Shown: positions 54,301 to 61,324 of the stretch, one piece after another
Numbering within the stretch: the stretch's first letter is position 1
How the letters are laid out: each line of letters begins with the position of its first letter
Assembly (NCBI GenBank): GCA_934464775.1
Contig: CAKSKG010000003.1
Location: 103,729-167,728, forward strand
Length of the DNA: 64,000 nucleotides
Source: an uncultured Oscillospiraceae bacterium
GTDB lineage: Bacteria; Bacillota; Clostridia; Oscillospirales; Ruminococcaceae
Direction of reading: 5' to 3'
The notes under the pieces: model-generated
Database searches by the model: none
What the model saw: only the letters and a program-made list of their open reading frames with translations
What the model was told of the DNA's origin: nothing
Translations under genes and position numbers: made by a program

Positions 54301-54374
54301 TTGTTCTGATTATTCTGACGATTTTTATTGTTGTTTCCGTTCTTTTTCTTTTTTTTGTTGCCCAATTTTAACAC
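51339..54374 (-). CDS. Membrane-anchored von Willebrand factor A protein with TSP3-type calcium repeats
   Basis: A 1011-residue protein in five parts: a Lys/Asn-rich tail (1-30), a Pro/Glu/Ala/Lys low-complexity zone and a charged coiled coil (about 165-240), one membrane helix (about 266-288), two thrombospondin type 3 calcium motifs (DTDKDGLSDYYE at 341 and DTDGDGITDGAE at 364), and a vWA domain (about 517-700) with MIDAS residues D525-x-S527-x-S529, T604 and D632. The last 300 residues have no family I can name. The basic N-terminus suggests an inside-to-outside topology with vWA outside. It starts at GTG 54374 or TTG 54365; no early ATG exists in the frame. Role unknown. Confidence 0.85.
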   Translation of the reverse strand: MLKLGNKKKKKNGNNNKNRQNNQNNQQKKSAENIIDINEEELHDIFSFEPADAEPEAEVKQEAEAPAEKTAEDSDNAEKKESVPAESKAETPAEAAEEKAPAENMNIEKPTTEPKPEAEKPAAEEEPAKQEPVSTAPAADPKAEAAEPAREKPAAEISDPVTEMNSEQLDALDKLDRDLAKAQHKKEKEQQRAEAKRAEEQKIEQERIEKAKQAQERANKAAERAAEIEKEKQLAAAKPAQTGGEKSASKSASKPVKERDPELGMNIIKGVTVLVVVAGIAYAGGLVYAKNLNDTFIESMEKELMGIASAGANEENDTHITDGKLSDEEKEALGLAKYLPDTDKDGLSDYYEINVSKTDPKNEDTDGDGITDGAEVYAGYDPLTANDANAVITNVISSEGASVEISGKAQNAVASIDEVTNNSIRGAAGVVGTPYEFYTTASMESCKLTINYSTDDLNKWNSLPTNLAIFKFNPETLNFDKVEGSRVDANAGTVSADIDSIGIYAIGDDKYMQETYNTRIFFLIDNSGSMYPEEMCPNSEENDVEFKRLDFASNLIDRLGTNAQYGAAKFTGTYTKISDITDNTSSVKTAIDGIRTDDTYFDGTEIADSISNAVDELGKNRSDKNYIVLLTDGYPSSPNAEKEAAALQKAVDNNITIFTIGLGKRIDAEYLTNIADATNGQFFQVSNASALDSICDKIESFMSYNKTTISLEEETDVYILADSGFNVTKDSMAYSNFRTDFSETGTDYGIAELTREYYTGELALSSEGYKTDDGREITGYDLHSVEQLVDGKPDLVDLDIGFLDTYNDYLALDDKWNYKTSKDGLLKYTPDALNFIATHNMTTITQPYTIELPELDSWIQMLQNITFQKLPEFTSYECAVINSKIPNGSDSDMIDAFEYMQYIHNSSEKCDIYDFGFNGSEAFDILSEELTKGNPVVISMDGSALNAVRLLRESENTNKFVLEAYDCNNMGTTSYIKLLRSPIYDGEKTPYYQYSATLNGKEMSLKMYITK

Positions 54375-54408
54375 CAGCCCGTATCATTAAGGAACCGCCG
54401 ATCAAATC

Positions 54409-54451
54409 GTTTCACGATACATTCAGTCAAAAATTTTCGTGCATCTGAAAC
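54409..54451 (-). promoter_or_regulatory. Structured leader of the vWA gene
   Basis: The predicted transcript carries a leader of about 140 nt. Within it, read on the minus strand, GTTTCAGATGCA (54451-54440) pairs with the complementary arm at 54421-54409, forming a 12-bp stem with one bulge and one wobble. A stop-free frame of about 40 codons without ATG crosses the leader and ends at a TAA overlapping the GTG start. Confidence 0.4.
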
Positions 54452-54519
54452 AATGCCTTTGGCTTTGATAAGCGCTTCCTCAAGTTCTTTTTTTGTATAA
54501 ATTATAATATAACAGTATA

Positions 54520-54548
54520 ATTATAGCATATATATGCAGTAACGTCAA
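54520..54548 (-). promoter_or_regulatory. Predicted sigma-A promoter of the vWA gene
   Basis: On the minus strand: -35 TTGACG (54548-54543), 17-bp spacer, -10 TATAAT (54525-54520). Confidence 0.77.
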
Positions 54549-54570
54549 GGGAATAAAATGACTAAAATAT

Positions 54571-54617
54571 AAACTCTGCGGAGCGTTTCAGCCGAAATGA
54601 TGCGTTCCGCAGAGTTT
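54571..54617 (-). terminator. Terminator after the MetRS gene
   Basis: AAACTCTGCGGA (54571-54582) and TCCGCAGAGTTT (54606-54617) form a perfect 12-bp stem that partly continues inward. It lies 33 nt beyond the stop codon and just before the vWA promoter on the same strand. Confidence 0.85.
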
Positions 54618-54649
54618 GTGTTAAGTTAATATTTTAAAAATCGCTGACC

Positions 54650-56680
54650 TCAGTCCTTCTGAACGAACTGGCTGGGGTGACGCTTGAAGAAATCTACCTT
54701 AGGCTCAAGGAATTTAAGCTTGTGGGAATTTTCATCGGGGAGAAGCTTTTCAAAGCTGTCAAAGATGTTGTCCCAGTTCCAAAGCTCGTCGCCGACGTTA
54801 AGATAATCTCTTACCATTTCTGTTCCGACTGGAGCGAGAGGGTGAAGGAGAACGGCAGCTGTCTTTATCATATGGAAAGTGTTGATAAGGTACTTCCTGC
54901 GAAGCTCATTATCATCTGCCTTATCAGCCTCGGACTTTGCCTTTGACATATACTTGCTTGCCTTTCTGATGTAGGAGTCAAGCACATATGTTACCTGGTG
55001 GAACTCGGTCTTGTACATGAAGCGCTCATATTCAAGGACAGCCTTTTCGCTTTCCGCAAGGATATCCTCATCTACCGCACCAATGGGCATTTCACCGTCA
55101 AAATACTTCTGTGCGTCATAGAAGCAGGTTCTGATAACACGGTTGAATACATTTGAGAGCAGGAATCCTTCCTTTGTTACAGGATCACTGTCCTCGGGCT
55201 TTGCGGCAGGGTTCAGCACCTTGGGCTGGAAGCTTACGCTTCTCATTCCGAGACCAAGACCCAGCCAGTGCATTCTCAGCTGCTCTGCTGTATAGTAGTC
55301 AAGAAGCTCGGCAGCCATGGGAGGCTTTACGGAGCCGCTGCTGGAAGCCTTTTTATCAAGGAAAAGGATATGATGATTTGCAACAAGAACAGGTATCTGA
55401 AGCTCTCCGTCGGCAGGCTCGGCTGTCAGCTTTGAGTTGTCGCTGTTCTGTGAAGCCATTATCATTGCCATTTCCGCAATGCCGTAGAAATAGATGTTAT
55501 CCTGACCGATGAACTGATAAACCTGTGCGTCCTTGCTGCACCAGTATTTCTTCCAGTCCTCGGCAGGCTTGCCGATGCTTTCAAGATATGCGATAGTGAA
55601 CGAGATAGGTGCCCACAGTGATTCGGGCCATACCCAGATCGTCAGATTGTCCTCGTTTTCAAGCTTGGGAGCCTTTACGCCCCATTCGATATTTCCCGTA
55701 AGTCTGAAAGGAACAAGGGTCTTGCCCTCTCTGAAACGGACATGATTGTCTGTGAGTATCCTGCAGGCATCATCACGCTCGTGAAGCGTCTTGAAAACAA
55801 TAGTAAATGAAGTTTTCTTAGGCTCTTCGATAAGCTCATGCTCAGCCATCTGTGACTTGACGCTCTCATAAACATCTCTGAAATTATTCATTACATAGAT
55901 AACGGGAGGCTCAAGAAATTCCTTGACAGTCTTGGAAACAACGGGACGGACGTTGTCCTGCTTTTCCATATCGGCAACAAGCTCTTTCAGCAGGGAATTG
56001 TATTCGGTAAGCTTAAAGTACCAGTTGTCAACGTTTTTCATAACAGGTGTTTCACCTGTAAGTGTGGACTTGGGGTCAATAAGATTTACGGGCATATACT
56101 GATGTCCCAGATCGCATTCATCTGCATAAGCCTTTTCGGAACAGCAGCCCTGAACGGGGCATTTTCCGATGACCTGACGGCCGTTGAGGAATGTTCCGAC
56201 CTTTTCATCATAGAACTGTGCCGTGGATATTTTTTCAAGGTGACCAAGCTCATAAAGCTTTCTGATGACCTTTTCGGACACACGGTCATGCACCTCGGCT
56301 GTCTTGCCGAGAGCGGAAGCACCGAAAAGATCAAGGCTGATATTGTAATCGTTAAGAGTTTTTTCCTGTGCATCGTGATTGAACTGAACAAAATCACGGA
56401 TAGAACCCTCGTAGCCGTTTTCTTTGAGCTTGCGGTAAGCTTCGGCGATAGGCGAGCCGTAGCAGTCGGTTCCCGAAACGAAAATTACATTTTCCTTGCC
56501 GATCCTGTCACGCAGGAAGCGTGCGTATACGTCGGCAAAAACGAATACTCCGCCAACATGGCCGAAGTGAAGCTGTTTGTTTCCGTAAGGCATACCGCCT
56601 GTGATAACGGCACGCTTAGGAAAGCTCGGACGATTGTCCCTTGAGGGCTTTTTATTGAATTCTCTGTTATCTTTTCCCAT
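54650..56680 (-). CDS. metG: Methionyl-tRNA synthetase-like class I aminoacyl-tRNA synthetase, atypical
   Basis: The 676-residue enzyme has the MetRS order: PYGNKQLHFGHVGG with HFGH (38-41) as the HIGH motif, SGTDCYGSPI, a zinc-binding cysteine set (C174, C179/C180, C189), IWVWPESLWAP, YQFIGQDNIYFYG and the helical anticodon domain. Two features are unusual: the KMSKS loop reads KKASSSG (443-449), and about 70 extra residues (about 255-325) interrupt the region before GNIEWGVKAP. There is no C-terminal tRNA-binding domain. The start at 56680 is 7 nt after GGAGG; ATG 56719 is less well placed. The leader is too short for a T-box. Confidence 0.8.
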   Translation of the reverse strand: MGKDNREFNKKPSRDNRPSFPKRAVITGGMPYGNKQLHFGHVGGVFVFADVYARFLRDRIGKENVIFVSGTDCYGSPIAEAYRKLKENGYEGSIRDFVQFNHDAQEKTLNDYNISLDLFGASALGKTAEVHDRVSEKVIRKLYELGHLEKISTAQFYDEKVGTFLNGRQVIGKCPVQGCCSEKAYADECDLGHQYMPVNLIDPKSTLTGETPVMKNVDNWYFKLTEYNSLLKELVADMEKQDNVRPVVSKTVKEFLEPPVIYVMNNFRDVYESVKSQMAEHELIEEPKKTSFTIVFKTLHERDDACRILTDNHVRFREGKTLVPFRLTGNIEWGVKAPKLENEDNLTIWVWPESLWAPISFTIAYLESIGKPAEDWKKYWCSKDAQVYQFIGQDNIYFYGIAEMAMIMASQNSDNSKLTAEPADGELQIPVLVANHHILFLDKKASSSGSVKPPMAAELLDYYTAEQLRMHWLGLGLGMRSVSFQPKVLNPAAKPEDSDPVTKEGFLLSNVFNRVIRTCFYDAQKYFDGEMPIGAVDEDILAESEKAVLEYERFMYKTEFHQVTYVLDSYIRKASKYMSKAKSEADKADDNELRRKYLINTFHMIKTAAVLLHPLAPVGTEMVRDYLNVGDELWNWDNIFDSFEKLLPDENSHKLKFLEPKVDFFKRHPSQFVQKD

Positions 56681-56752
56681 AACTTTTCCTCCGATGAAAG
56701 GTGATAAGGATTTTTTCATTAACGAAATCTTTCCTTATAATATACATTATTT

Positions 56753-56781
56753 ATTTTAGCATATATTGAAAAATTTTGCAA
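56753..56781 (-). promoter_or_regulatory. Predicted promoter of the MetRS gene
   Basis: On the minus strand: -35 TTGCAA (56781-56776), 17-bp spacer, -10 TAAAAT (56758-56753). Confidence 0.65.
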
Positions 56782-56856
56782 TATCCTATCTGACTTTTTT
56801 GTTTTCCGAATCGTTACATAATTATATACATATTGTGTATGACATAGAGAAAAATG

Positions 56857-56885
56857 TTGACATAAAGCGTCAGAAAATGTATAAT
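56857..56885 (+). promoter_or_regulatory. Predicted sigma-A promoter of the GNAT-HIT-phosphatase operon
   Basis: -35 TTGACA (56857-56862), 17-bp spacer, -10 TATAAT (56880-56885), both perfect consensus. Confidence 0.85.
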
Positions 56886-56914
56886 GATAAAAAAGAAACG
56901 GGGGAGATAAAATA

Positions 56915-57337
56915 ATGACATACAGAATAACCGAAAATGATCTTTCCGCCGATGAATTTATACGTCTTTTTGCATCGGCAGGCTGGGGAGAAGTGCCGTA
57001 TGATCTGACGGAAGCATCTCTTTCGGGCAGCTATGCGGTGTTTGCCGCAAGAACGGCTGACGGCAAGGCTGTGGGAATGGTTCGCCTGCTGGGCGACGGC
57101 GGAATGGCGTTTTTCCTGAAAGATCTTGTTGTCGAGCCTGAATATCAGGGGAACGGCATCGGAAAAGCCCTGCTTATCCACGCTGAAAATTATATCCGTT
57201 CGCAGCTTAAAAGCGGCTGGACGGGTTATCTCCAGCTTGTAAGCGCAAAGGGAAAAGAAAGCTTTTATGAAAAAATGGGATATTCGGTACATCCGAACGA
57301 CCACAGCGGACCGGCTTTTTCCAAATGGATAGGGTAA
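56915..57337 (+). CDS. GNAT-family N-acetyltransferase
   Basis: The 140-residue protein has the acetyl-CoA-binding motif A of GNAT enzymes, VEPEYQGNGIGKALL near residue 74, and motif B FYEKMGYSV near residue 118. Members acetylate small molecules or proteins; the substrate is not predictable. GGGGGAG lies 8 nt before the start. It leads a three-gene operon with the HIT and phosphatase genes, the next one 13 nt away. Confidence 0.9.
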   Translation: MTYRITENDLSADEFIRLFASAGWGEVPYDLTEASLSGSYAVFAARTADGKAVGMVRLLGDGGMAFFLKDLVVEPEYQGNGIGKALLIHAENYIRSQLKSGWTGYLQLVSAKGKESFYEKMGYSVHPNDHSGPAFSKWIG

Positions 57338-57350
57338 AGGAGATATTTAT

Positions 57351-57809
57351 ATGTGCATGATATGCGATAGAATAGAAATGATACATGACGGCAGAAATCC
57401 TTTCTTTGTAAAAGAGCTTAACACGGGTTATGTTGTTATCGGAGATAATCAGCATTTCAGGGGATATACACTCTTTTTATGCAAGCAGCACAAAACAGAG
57501 CTATTTTATCTTGAAAAAGATTTTTCAGCCGAATTTATGCGTGAAATGATACTGGTGGCTGAAGCTGTCAAAAATGCTTTCGGTGCCGAAAAAATGAACT
57601 ATGAATGTCTTGGTCAGGGAGCTGCACACCTTCACTGGCATTTGTATCCGAGAAGAAGCGGTGATATCGAGAGTTATGGAAATAACGGGCGTGGTCCTGT
57701 TTGGTGGTATCCGATGGACAAAATGTATTCGGACGAAAACAAACCGTCGGAAAATGAGTTGAAAATCATGAAAGACAAGCTGCTTTCAGAGCTGGAAAAG
57801 CTTATATAA
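57351..57809 (+). CDS. HIT-family nucleotide-binding hydrolase
   Basis: HIT proteins hydrolyse or transfer nucleotidyl groups, for example on AMP-conjugates or diadenosine polyphosphates. The 152-residue protein has the catalytic histidine triad in AAHLHWHLYPR (residues 84-94) and an N-terminal CMICDRIE start with two cysteines that may help bind metal. The N-terminal segment NTGYVVIGDNQHFRGYTLF is typical. It sits 13 nt after the GNAT gene and 17 nt before the phosphatase gene. Confidence 0.92.
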   Translation: MCMICDRIEMIHDGRNPFFVKELNTGYVVIGDNQHFRGYTLFLCKQHKTELFYLEKDFSAEFMREMILVAEAVKNAFGAEKMNYECLGQGAAHLHWHLYPRRSGDIESYGNNGRGPVWWYPMDKMYSDENKPSENELKIMKDKLLSELEKLI

Positions 57810-57826
57810 TATTGGGGAGAAGTAAA

Positions 57827-58276
57827 ATGCAGAAAATATTATTCGTCTGCCATGGCAACATATGCCGTTCACCAATGGCGGAATTTGTCATGAAAAAGCT
57901 TGTGTCGGACGCAGGTCTTGACGATGAATTTTATATTGAATCCGCTGCCACAAGCACGGAGGAAATAGGAAACGATATGCACCACGGCACAAAATCGGTG
58001 CTGCGAAAGCATGATATACCGTTTAATCGCCGTGCCGCACGTCAGATAACCTCTGCCGATTATGACAGGTTCGATCACATTATTATCATGGACAGATACA
58101 ACCGTTCAAATCTTTCAAGGATAATTCGCAGCGATCCCGACGGCAAAATAAATATGCTGCTTGATTTTACCGAACGGGGCGGAGATATTGCAGACCCGTG
58201 GTATACAGGCAATTTTGACGAAACATATTCGGACGTTCTCGAGGGCTGTACGGCACTTCTTGAAAAGCTTAGATAA
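57827..58276 (+). CDS. Low-molecular-weight protein-tyrosine phosphatase
   Basis: The 149-residue protein starts MQKILFVCHGNICRSPMAEF with the P-loop CxGNxCRS (nucleophilic cysteine and arginine of the C-x5-R loop) and carries the general-acid aspartate in IADPWYTG near residue 127. Members remove phosphate from tyrosine, arginine or small phosphoesters, and many control capsule or stress pathways. The ATG 57827 has GGGGAGA 8 nt upstream; the TTG five codons earlier overlaps that signal. No tyrosine kinase gene is in the window. It ends at a strong terminator. Confidence 0.93.
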   Translation: MQKILFVCHGNICRSPMAEFVMKKLVSDAGLDDEFYIESAATSTEEIGNDMHHGTKSVLRKHDIPFNRRAARQITSADYDRFDHIIIMDRYNRSNLSRIIRSDPDGKINMLLDFTERGGDIADPWYTGNFDETYSDVLEGCTALLEKLR

Positions 58277-58281
58277 AAATA

Positions 58282-58313
58282 ACGGCAGAACCGATTTTAC
58301 GGTTCTGCCGTTT
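58282..58313. terminator. Bidirectional terminator between phosphatase and GH5 genes
   Basis: AACGGCAGAACCG (58282-58294) and CGGTTCTGCCGTT (58301-58313) form a perfect 13-bp stem with a 6-nt loop; T-rich on the plus side and A-rich on the other. Confidence 0.92.
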
Positions 58314-58336
58314 TGTATTTTCTTATGTAAGAAGAA

Positions 58337-59683
58337 TTATTCTTCCGCAGAAGTTTCCTCGGCTGTCTCAATTGTTACAGCAGGGATCTCATAATCGGAA
58401 TCGGAGGTGATAGCACGGATCATGCCTTCGATTATCTCGGGCTGTGTCACTTCAAGAGTTGTTCTGTCAAATACAGCAAGACCGTTCTTGCCGTTCCATC
58501 CGTTGTCCCAGTAGATAGGAACAATGCCGTTTGCCTTTGCTGCCTTTACAATATATTCAGCCCAGTAGCGTCTGAATGCAGGCATATTCTCATCAAGATA
58601 GGACTTATCAACTGTGCCCATTTCTCCGATGATAACGGGATAGCCCTGACTTACAAACTTGTCATTGAGCTTCTGCATCTGAGAATCAACATAATCCTCC
58701 TGACCCCAGTTGTCCTTGTTTTCAACTGCATACTGACCCCACTGAGTCTTTGCGGAAGATGCGTTTTCGTCAAGGGTGAAATTGTAGGGATCGTAGTAGT
58801 GAACTGAGATCATGAGACGGTTTCCGTCAGCCTCACACTTGGAATCCTCGGGGATAACGAAGCCGTAATCGCCTGCGGTGTACTCAATATTGGTGTTCCA
58901 GCCGGGGATAAGGAGCCATCTCTTTGTATTGTTGGAGCCTGTGCCTCTTACCGTATCAACAAATATCTGATTGTATGCATTGATATTTGCATAAGCTTCC
59001 GCAACGGGCTTGCCGTAATCGTTGTTGAACTCCTCGTTCATTGACTCGAAGATAAGGTGTTCGTCGTAATCCTTGAATTTGTCTGCTATCTGCTGCCATA
59101 CAGCCTCATATTTTGCCTTGATCTCGGTCTGTGCCTCGTCATCTTCCGCGCAGAGCAGCCAGCCGCCGTCTACCGTATAATATCCGTCGCCGTGGATATT
59201 CATTACGGCATACATATCATTGTCAACAACATAGTCAACGACCTCCTGAACACGGTTGAGCCAGTCGGCGTCAATAGTGTAATTGGGGCCTTCGCCTATC
59301 TTTGAAAGATAGGAAACGGGGATCCTTACCGTGCTGAAGCCCTGAGCCTTTACAGCCTTGATAAGATCCTCTGTGATAACGGGATTGCCCCATGCTGTCT
59401 CGGAGGGAACCTTATTGCTTGAAGCTTCCAGCTGATTTCCAAGGTTCCAGCCCATGCCCATTGCTTCTGTGATCTCGGACTGATCCAGCTCCACCCATTC
59501 ATCGGACGCATCTGCTTCCGTATCTTCTGCCTGTTCTGTGGAATCGTTTACACTTTCAGACGAAGAAACATCGCTGCCTGTTTCGGAAGAATCCGAAGCT
59601 GTATTGCCGCAGCCTGCAAATAATGCAGCAGTCATTGTGAAAGCTGTCAATGCAGCAGCAACTTTTTTGTTTAAAATGCTCAT
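58337..59683 (-). CDS. GH5 endoglucanase lipoprotein
   Basis: The 448-residue protein has a lipoprotein signal peptide ending at LFAGC (C25), a Ser/Glu/Asp-rich linker (26-60), and a GH5 barrel of the cellulase type. Landmarks are MGMGWNLGNQLEA (75-87), TVRIPVSY (118-125), the acid/base glutamate E217 in ESMNEEF and the nucleophile E354 in VIIGEMGT. Tryptophan-rich IYWDNGWNG closes the site. It should sit on the cell surface, anchored to lipid, and cleave beta-1,4-glucans or related hemicelluloses such as xyloglucan. No dockerin or carbohydrate-binding module is present. AAGGAG lies 10 nt before the start. Confidence 0.94.
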   Translation of the reverse strand: MSILNKKVAAALTAFTMTAALFAGCGNTASDSSETGSDVSSSESVNDSTEQAEDTEADASDEWVELDQSEITEAMGMGWNLGNQLEASSNKVPSETAWGNPVITEDLIKAVKAQGFSTVRIPVSYLSKIGEGPNYTIDADWLNRVQEVVDYVVDNDMYAVMNIHGDGYYTVDGGWLLCAEDDEAQTEIKAKYEAVWQQIADKFKDYDEHLIFESMNEEFNNDYGKPVAEAYANINAYNQIFVDTVRGTGSNNTKRWLLIPGWNTNIEYTAGDYGFVIPEDSKCEADGNRLMISVHYYDPYNFTLDENASSAKTQWGQYAVENKDNWGQEDYVDSQMQKLNDKFVSQGYPVIIGEMGTVDKSYLDENMPAFRRYWAEYIVKAAKANGIVPIYWDNGWNGKNGLAVFDRTTLEVTQPEIIEGMIRAITSDSDYEIPAVTIETAEETSAEE

Positions 59684-59798
59684 TGGTTTTAACTCCTTAC
59701 TGTTATTTTTGGTAAAAATGGCTTTTATGAACTATATTATATAACATATAAATATATAAAGCTTATGGAATAATATAATTTTTTGTTAACGAAAGCAA

Positions 59799-59829
59799 AA
59801 GACCGATGCGAAAAGATCACATCGGTCTT
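59799..59829 (-). terminator. Terminator after the class I aminotransferase gene
   Basis: AAGACCGATG (59799-59808) and CATCGGTCTT (59820-59829) form a perfect 10-bp stem just beyond the stop codon of the minus-strand gene, ending in a T-rich stretch on that strand. Confidence 0.85.
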
Positions 59830-59847
59830 AAAATATCCGTAAAATTA

Positions 59848-61131
59848 TCAGAGAGTTTCAAGCAGCTTTTCAGCGGAAGCAAGCTTAACGGAAATGCAGA
59901 ACAGCTCAACAGCCTTTTTCAGCTCATCAACGGAAGGATATGTGGGAGCGATTCTGATATTGCTGTCAAAGGGATCCTTCTTGTAAGGATATGTTGCACC
60001 TGCACCTGTGAGGTTAACACCGCCGTCCTTGCAGTAAGCAACGACCTTCTTTGCACAGCCGTCAAGTGTGTATACGGAGATGAAGTAACCGCCCTTGGGC
60101 TTGTGCCAGCTGAGAATGCCAAGCTCGCCCAGCTCCTTATCGAGAGCTTCAAGAACGATATTGAACTTGGGAGCGATAAGCTTCTTGTGTTCCTGCATCT
60201 TAGCCTTGATGCCGTCAAGATTCTTGAAATATCTTACATGACGGAGCTGATTTACCTTGTCGTAGCTGATATACTGCATACCGAGAATCTTTGAGATCTG
60301 TGCAATATTTGCCTTTGAAGCAGCCATTACGGCAACGCCTGCGCCGGGGAAAGAGATCTTTGAAGTTGAAGCAAACTCGAAGATCATATCTTCCTTGCCG
60401 ACCTTCTTTGCCTCGTCGAAAATGTTAAGAAGAGTATCGGGATCATCTGTAAGATGATGTACGCAGTATGCGTTATCCCAGAAAATTCTGAAATCCTTAG
60501 CCTTGGGAGAAAGATTTGCAAAACGCTTTACAGTCTCGTCGGAATATGTGATGCCGTCGGGGTTGGAGTACATGGGAACGCACCAGATACCCTTGATGCT
60601 TTCGTCCTCGCTTACAAGCTTCTCCACCATATCCATGTCGGGACCTGTGGGAGTCATGGGAACAGTTATCATTTCAATGCCGAAGCATTCGCATATGCCG
60701 AAGTGACGGTCATATCCGGGAGCAGGGCAGAGGAACTTTACCTTATCAAGCTTGCCCCAGGGCTTCTCGCTGCCGAGAACGCCGTGAGTCATTGCACGGG
60801 AAACGGAATCGAACATAAGTGAAAGGCTTGCATTGCCGCCTACGATGATCTCCTCTGGAGATACGCCCAGCATTTCGGCAAAAAGCTGCTTTGCCTCGGG
60901 AATACCTGTAAGGAAGCCGTAGTTGCGTGTATCTGTTCCGTCAATGCTCTTCATATCGGAGGAGCTGTTGAGAACATCGAGCATGGGCATTGTAATATCA
61001 AGCTGATCTGCGCCGGGCTTTCCTCTGGACATATCAAGCTTGAGGCCCTGTGCCTTGAATGCGTCATAATCCTTTTGGCACTGCGCCTTGAATTCTTCAA
61101 GCTGAGCCTTATTCATTTCTGATAACTTCAT
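59848..61131 (-). CDS. Class I PLP-dependent aminotransferase (aspartate aminotransferase-like, PF12897 type)
   Basis: The 427-residue protein has LDMSRGKPGADQLD near residue 32, YGFLTGIPEAKQLFAE, the GNASLSLMFD cofactor-binding loop, VPMYSNPDGITYSDE and the PLP lysine in EFASTSKISFPGAG. The layout is that of the Asp_aminotransf group (PF12897), distinct from the usual AspC/AspB type, found mainly in Gram-positive bacteria. Aspartate or alanine is a family-based substrate guess. The final 20 residues have no special feature. Own promoter, ribosome binding site GAAAGGAAAG, and a palindrome in its leader. Confidence 0.88.
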   Translation of the reverse strand: MKLSEMNKAQLEEFKAQCQKDYDAFKAQGLKLDMSRGKPGADQLDITMPMLDVLNSSSDMKSIDGTDTRNYGFLTGIPEAKQLFAEMLGVSPEEIIVGGNASLSLMFDSVSRAMTHGVLGSEKPWGKLDKVKFLCPAPGYDRHFGICECFGIEMITVPMTPTGPDMDMVEKLVSEDESIKGIWCVPMYSNPDGITYSDETVKRFANLSPKAKDFRIFWDNAYCVHHLTDDPDTLLNIFDEAKKVGKEDMIFEFASTSKISFPGAGVAVMAASKANIAQISKILGMQYISYDKVNQLRHVRYFKNLDGIKAKMQEHKKLIAPKFNIVLEALDKELGELGILSWHKPKGGYFISVYTLDGCAKKVVAYCKDGGVNLTGAGATYPYKKDPFDSNIRIAPTYPSVDELKKAVELFCISVKLASAEKLLETL

Positions 61132-61159
61132 TTATATCTTTCCTTTCGAGGTTATAATG

Positions 61160-61174
61160 ACAGTATGATACTGT
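61160..61174. promoter_or_regulatory. Candidate operator palindrome in the aminotransferase leader
   Basis: ACAGTATGATACTGT is a perfect 15-bp palindrome (7-bp arms and a single central base). It sits about 25-40 bases downstream of the -10 box and 29 nt before the start codon, where a bound repressor would block transcription. Confidence 0.45.
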
Positions 61175-61197
61175 AAATACATCACTTTACATTATAT

Positions 61198-61226
61198 ATA
61201 ATATTACATCTTTCGGCATTTTGCAA
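61198..61226 (-). promoter_or_regulatory. Predicted promoter of the class I aminotransferase gene
   Basis: On the minus strand: -35 TTGCAA (61226-61221), 17-bp spacer, -10 TATTAT (61203-61198). The stretch between asnS and this gene (about 190 nt) holds only this promoter and the palindrome. Confidence 0.65.
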
Positions 61227-61324
61227 GTGTTTTGTTCTAATCTTTCAAAAAATTTCCTTTTTGTACATAGTGCCGTCAGGTTTTGAATGATTTTATGGCA
61301 ATTCTATCAATGTAAACTATCAAA

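Noticed and set aside
54375..54500. A separate small gene upstream of the vWA gene (frame beginning ELEEALIKAKG)
   Set aside because: The frame has no ATG and no ribosome binding site. It is kept only as part of the leader observation.
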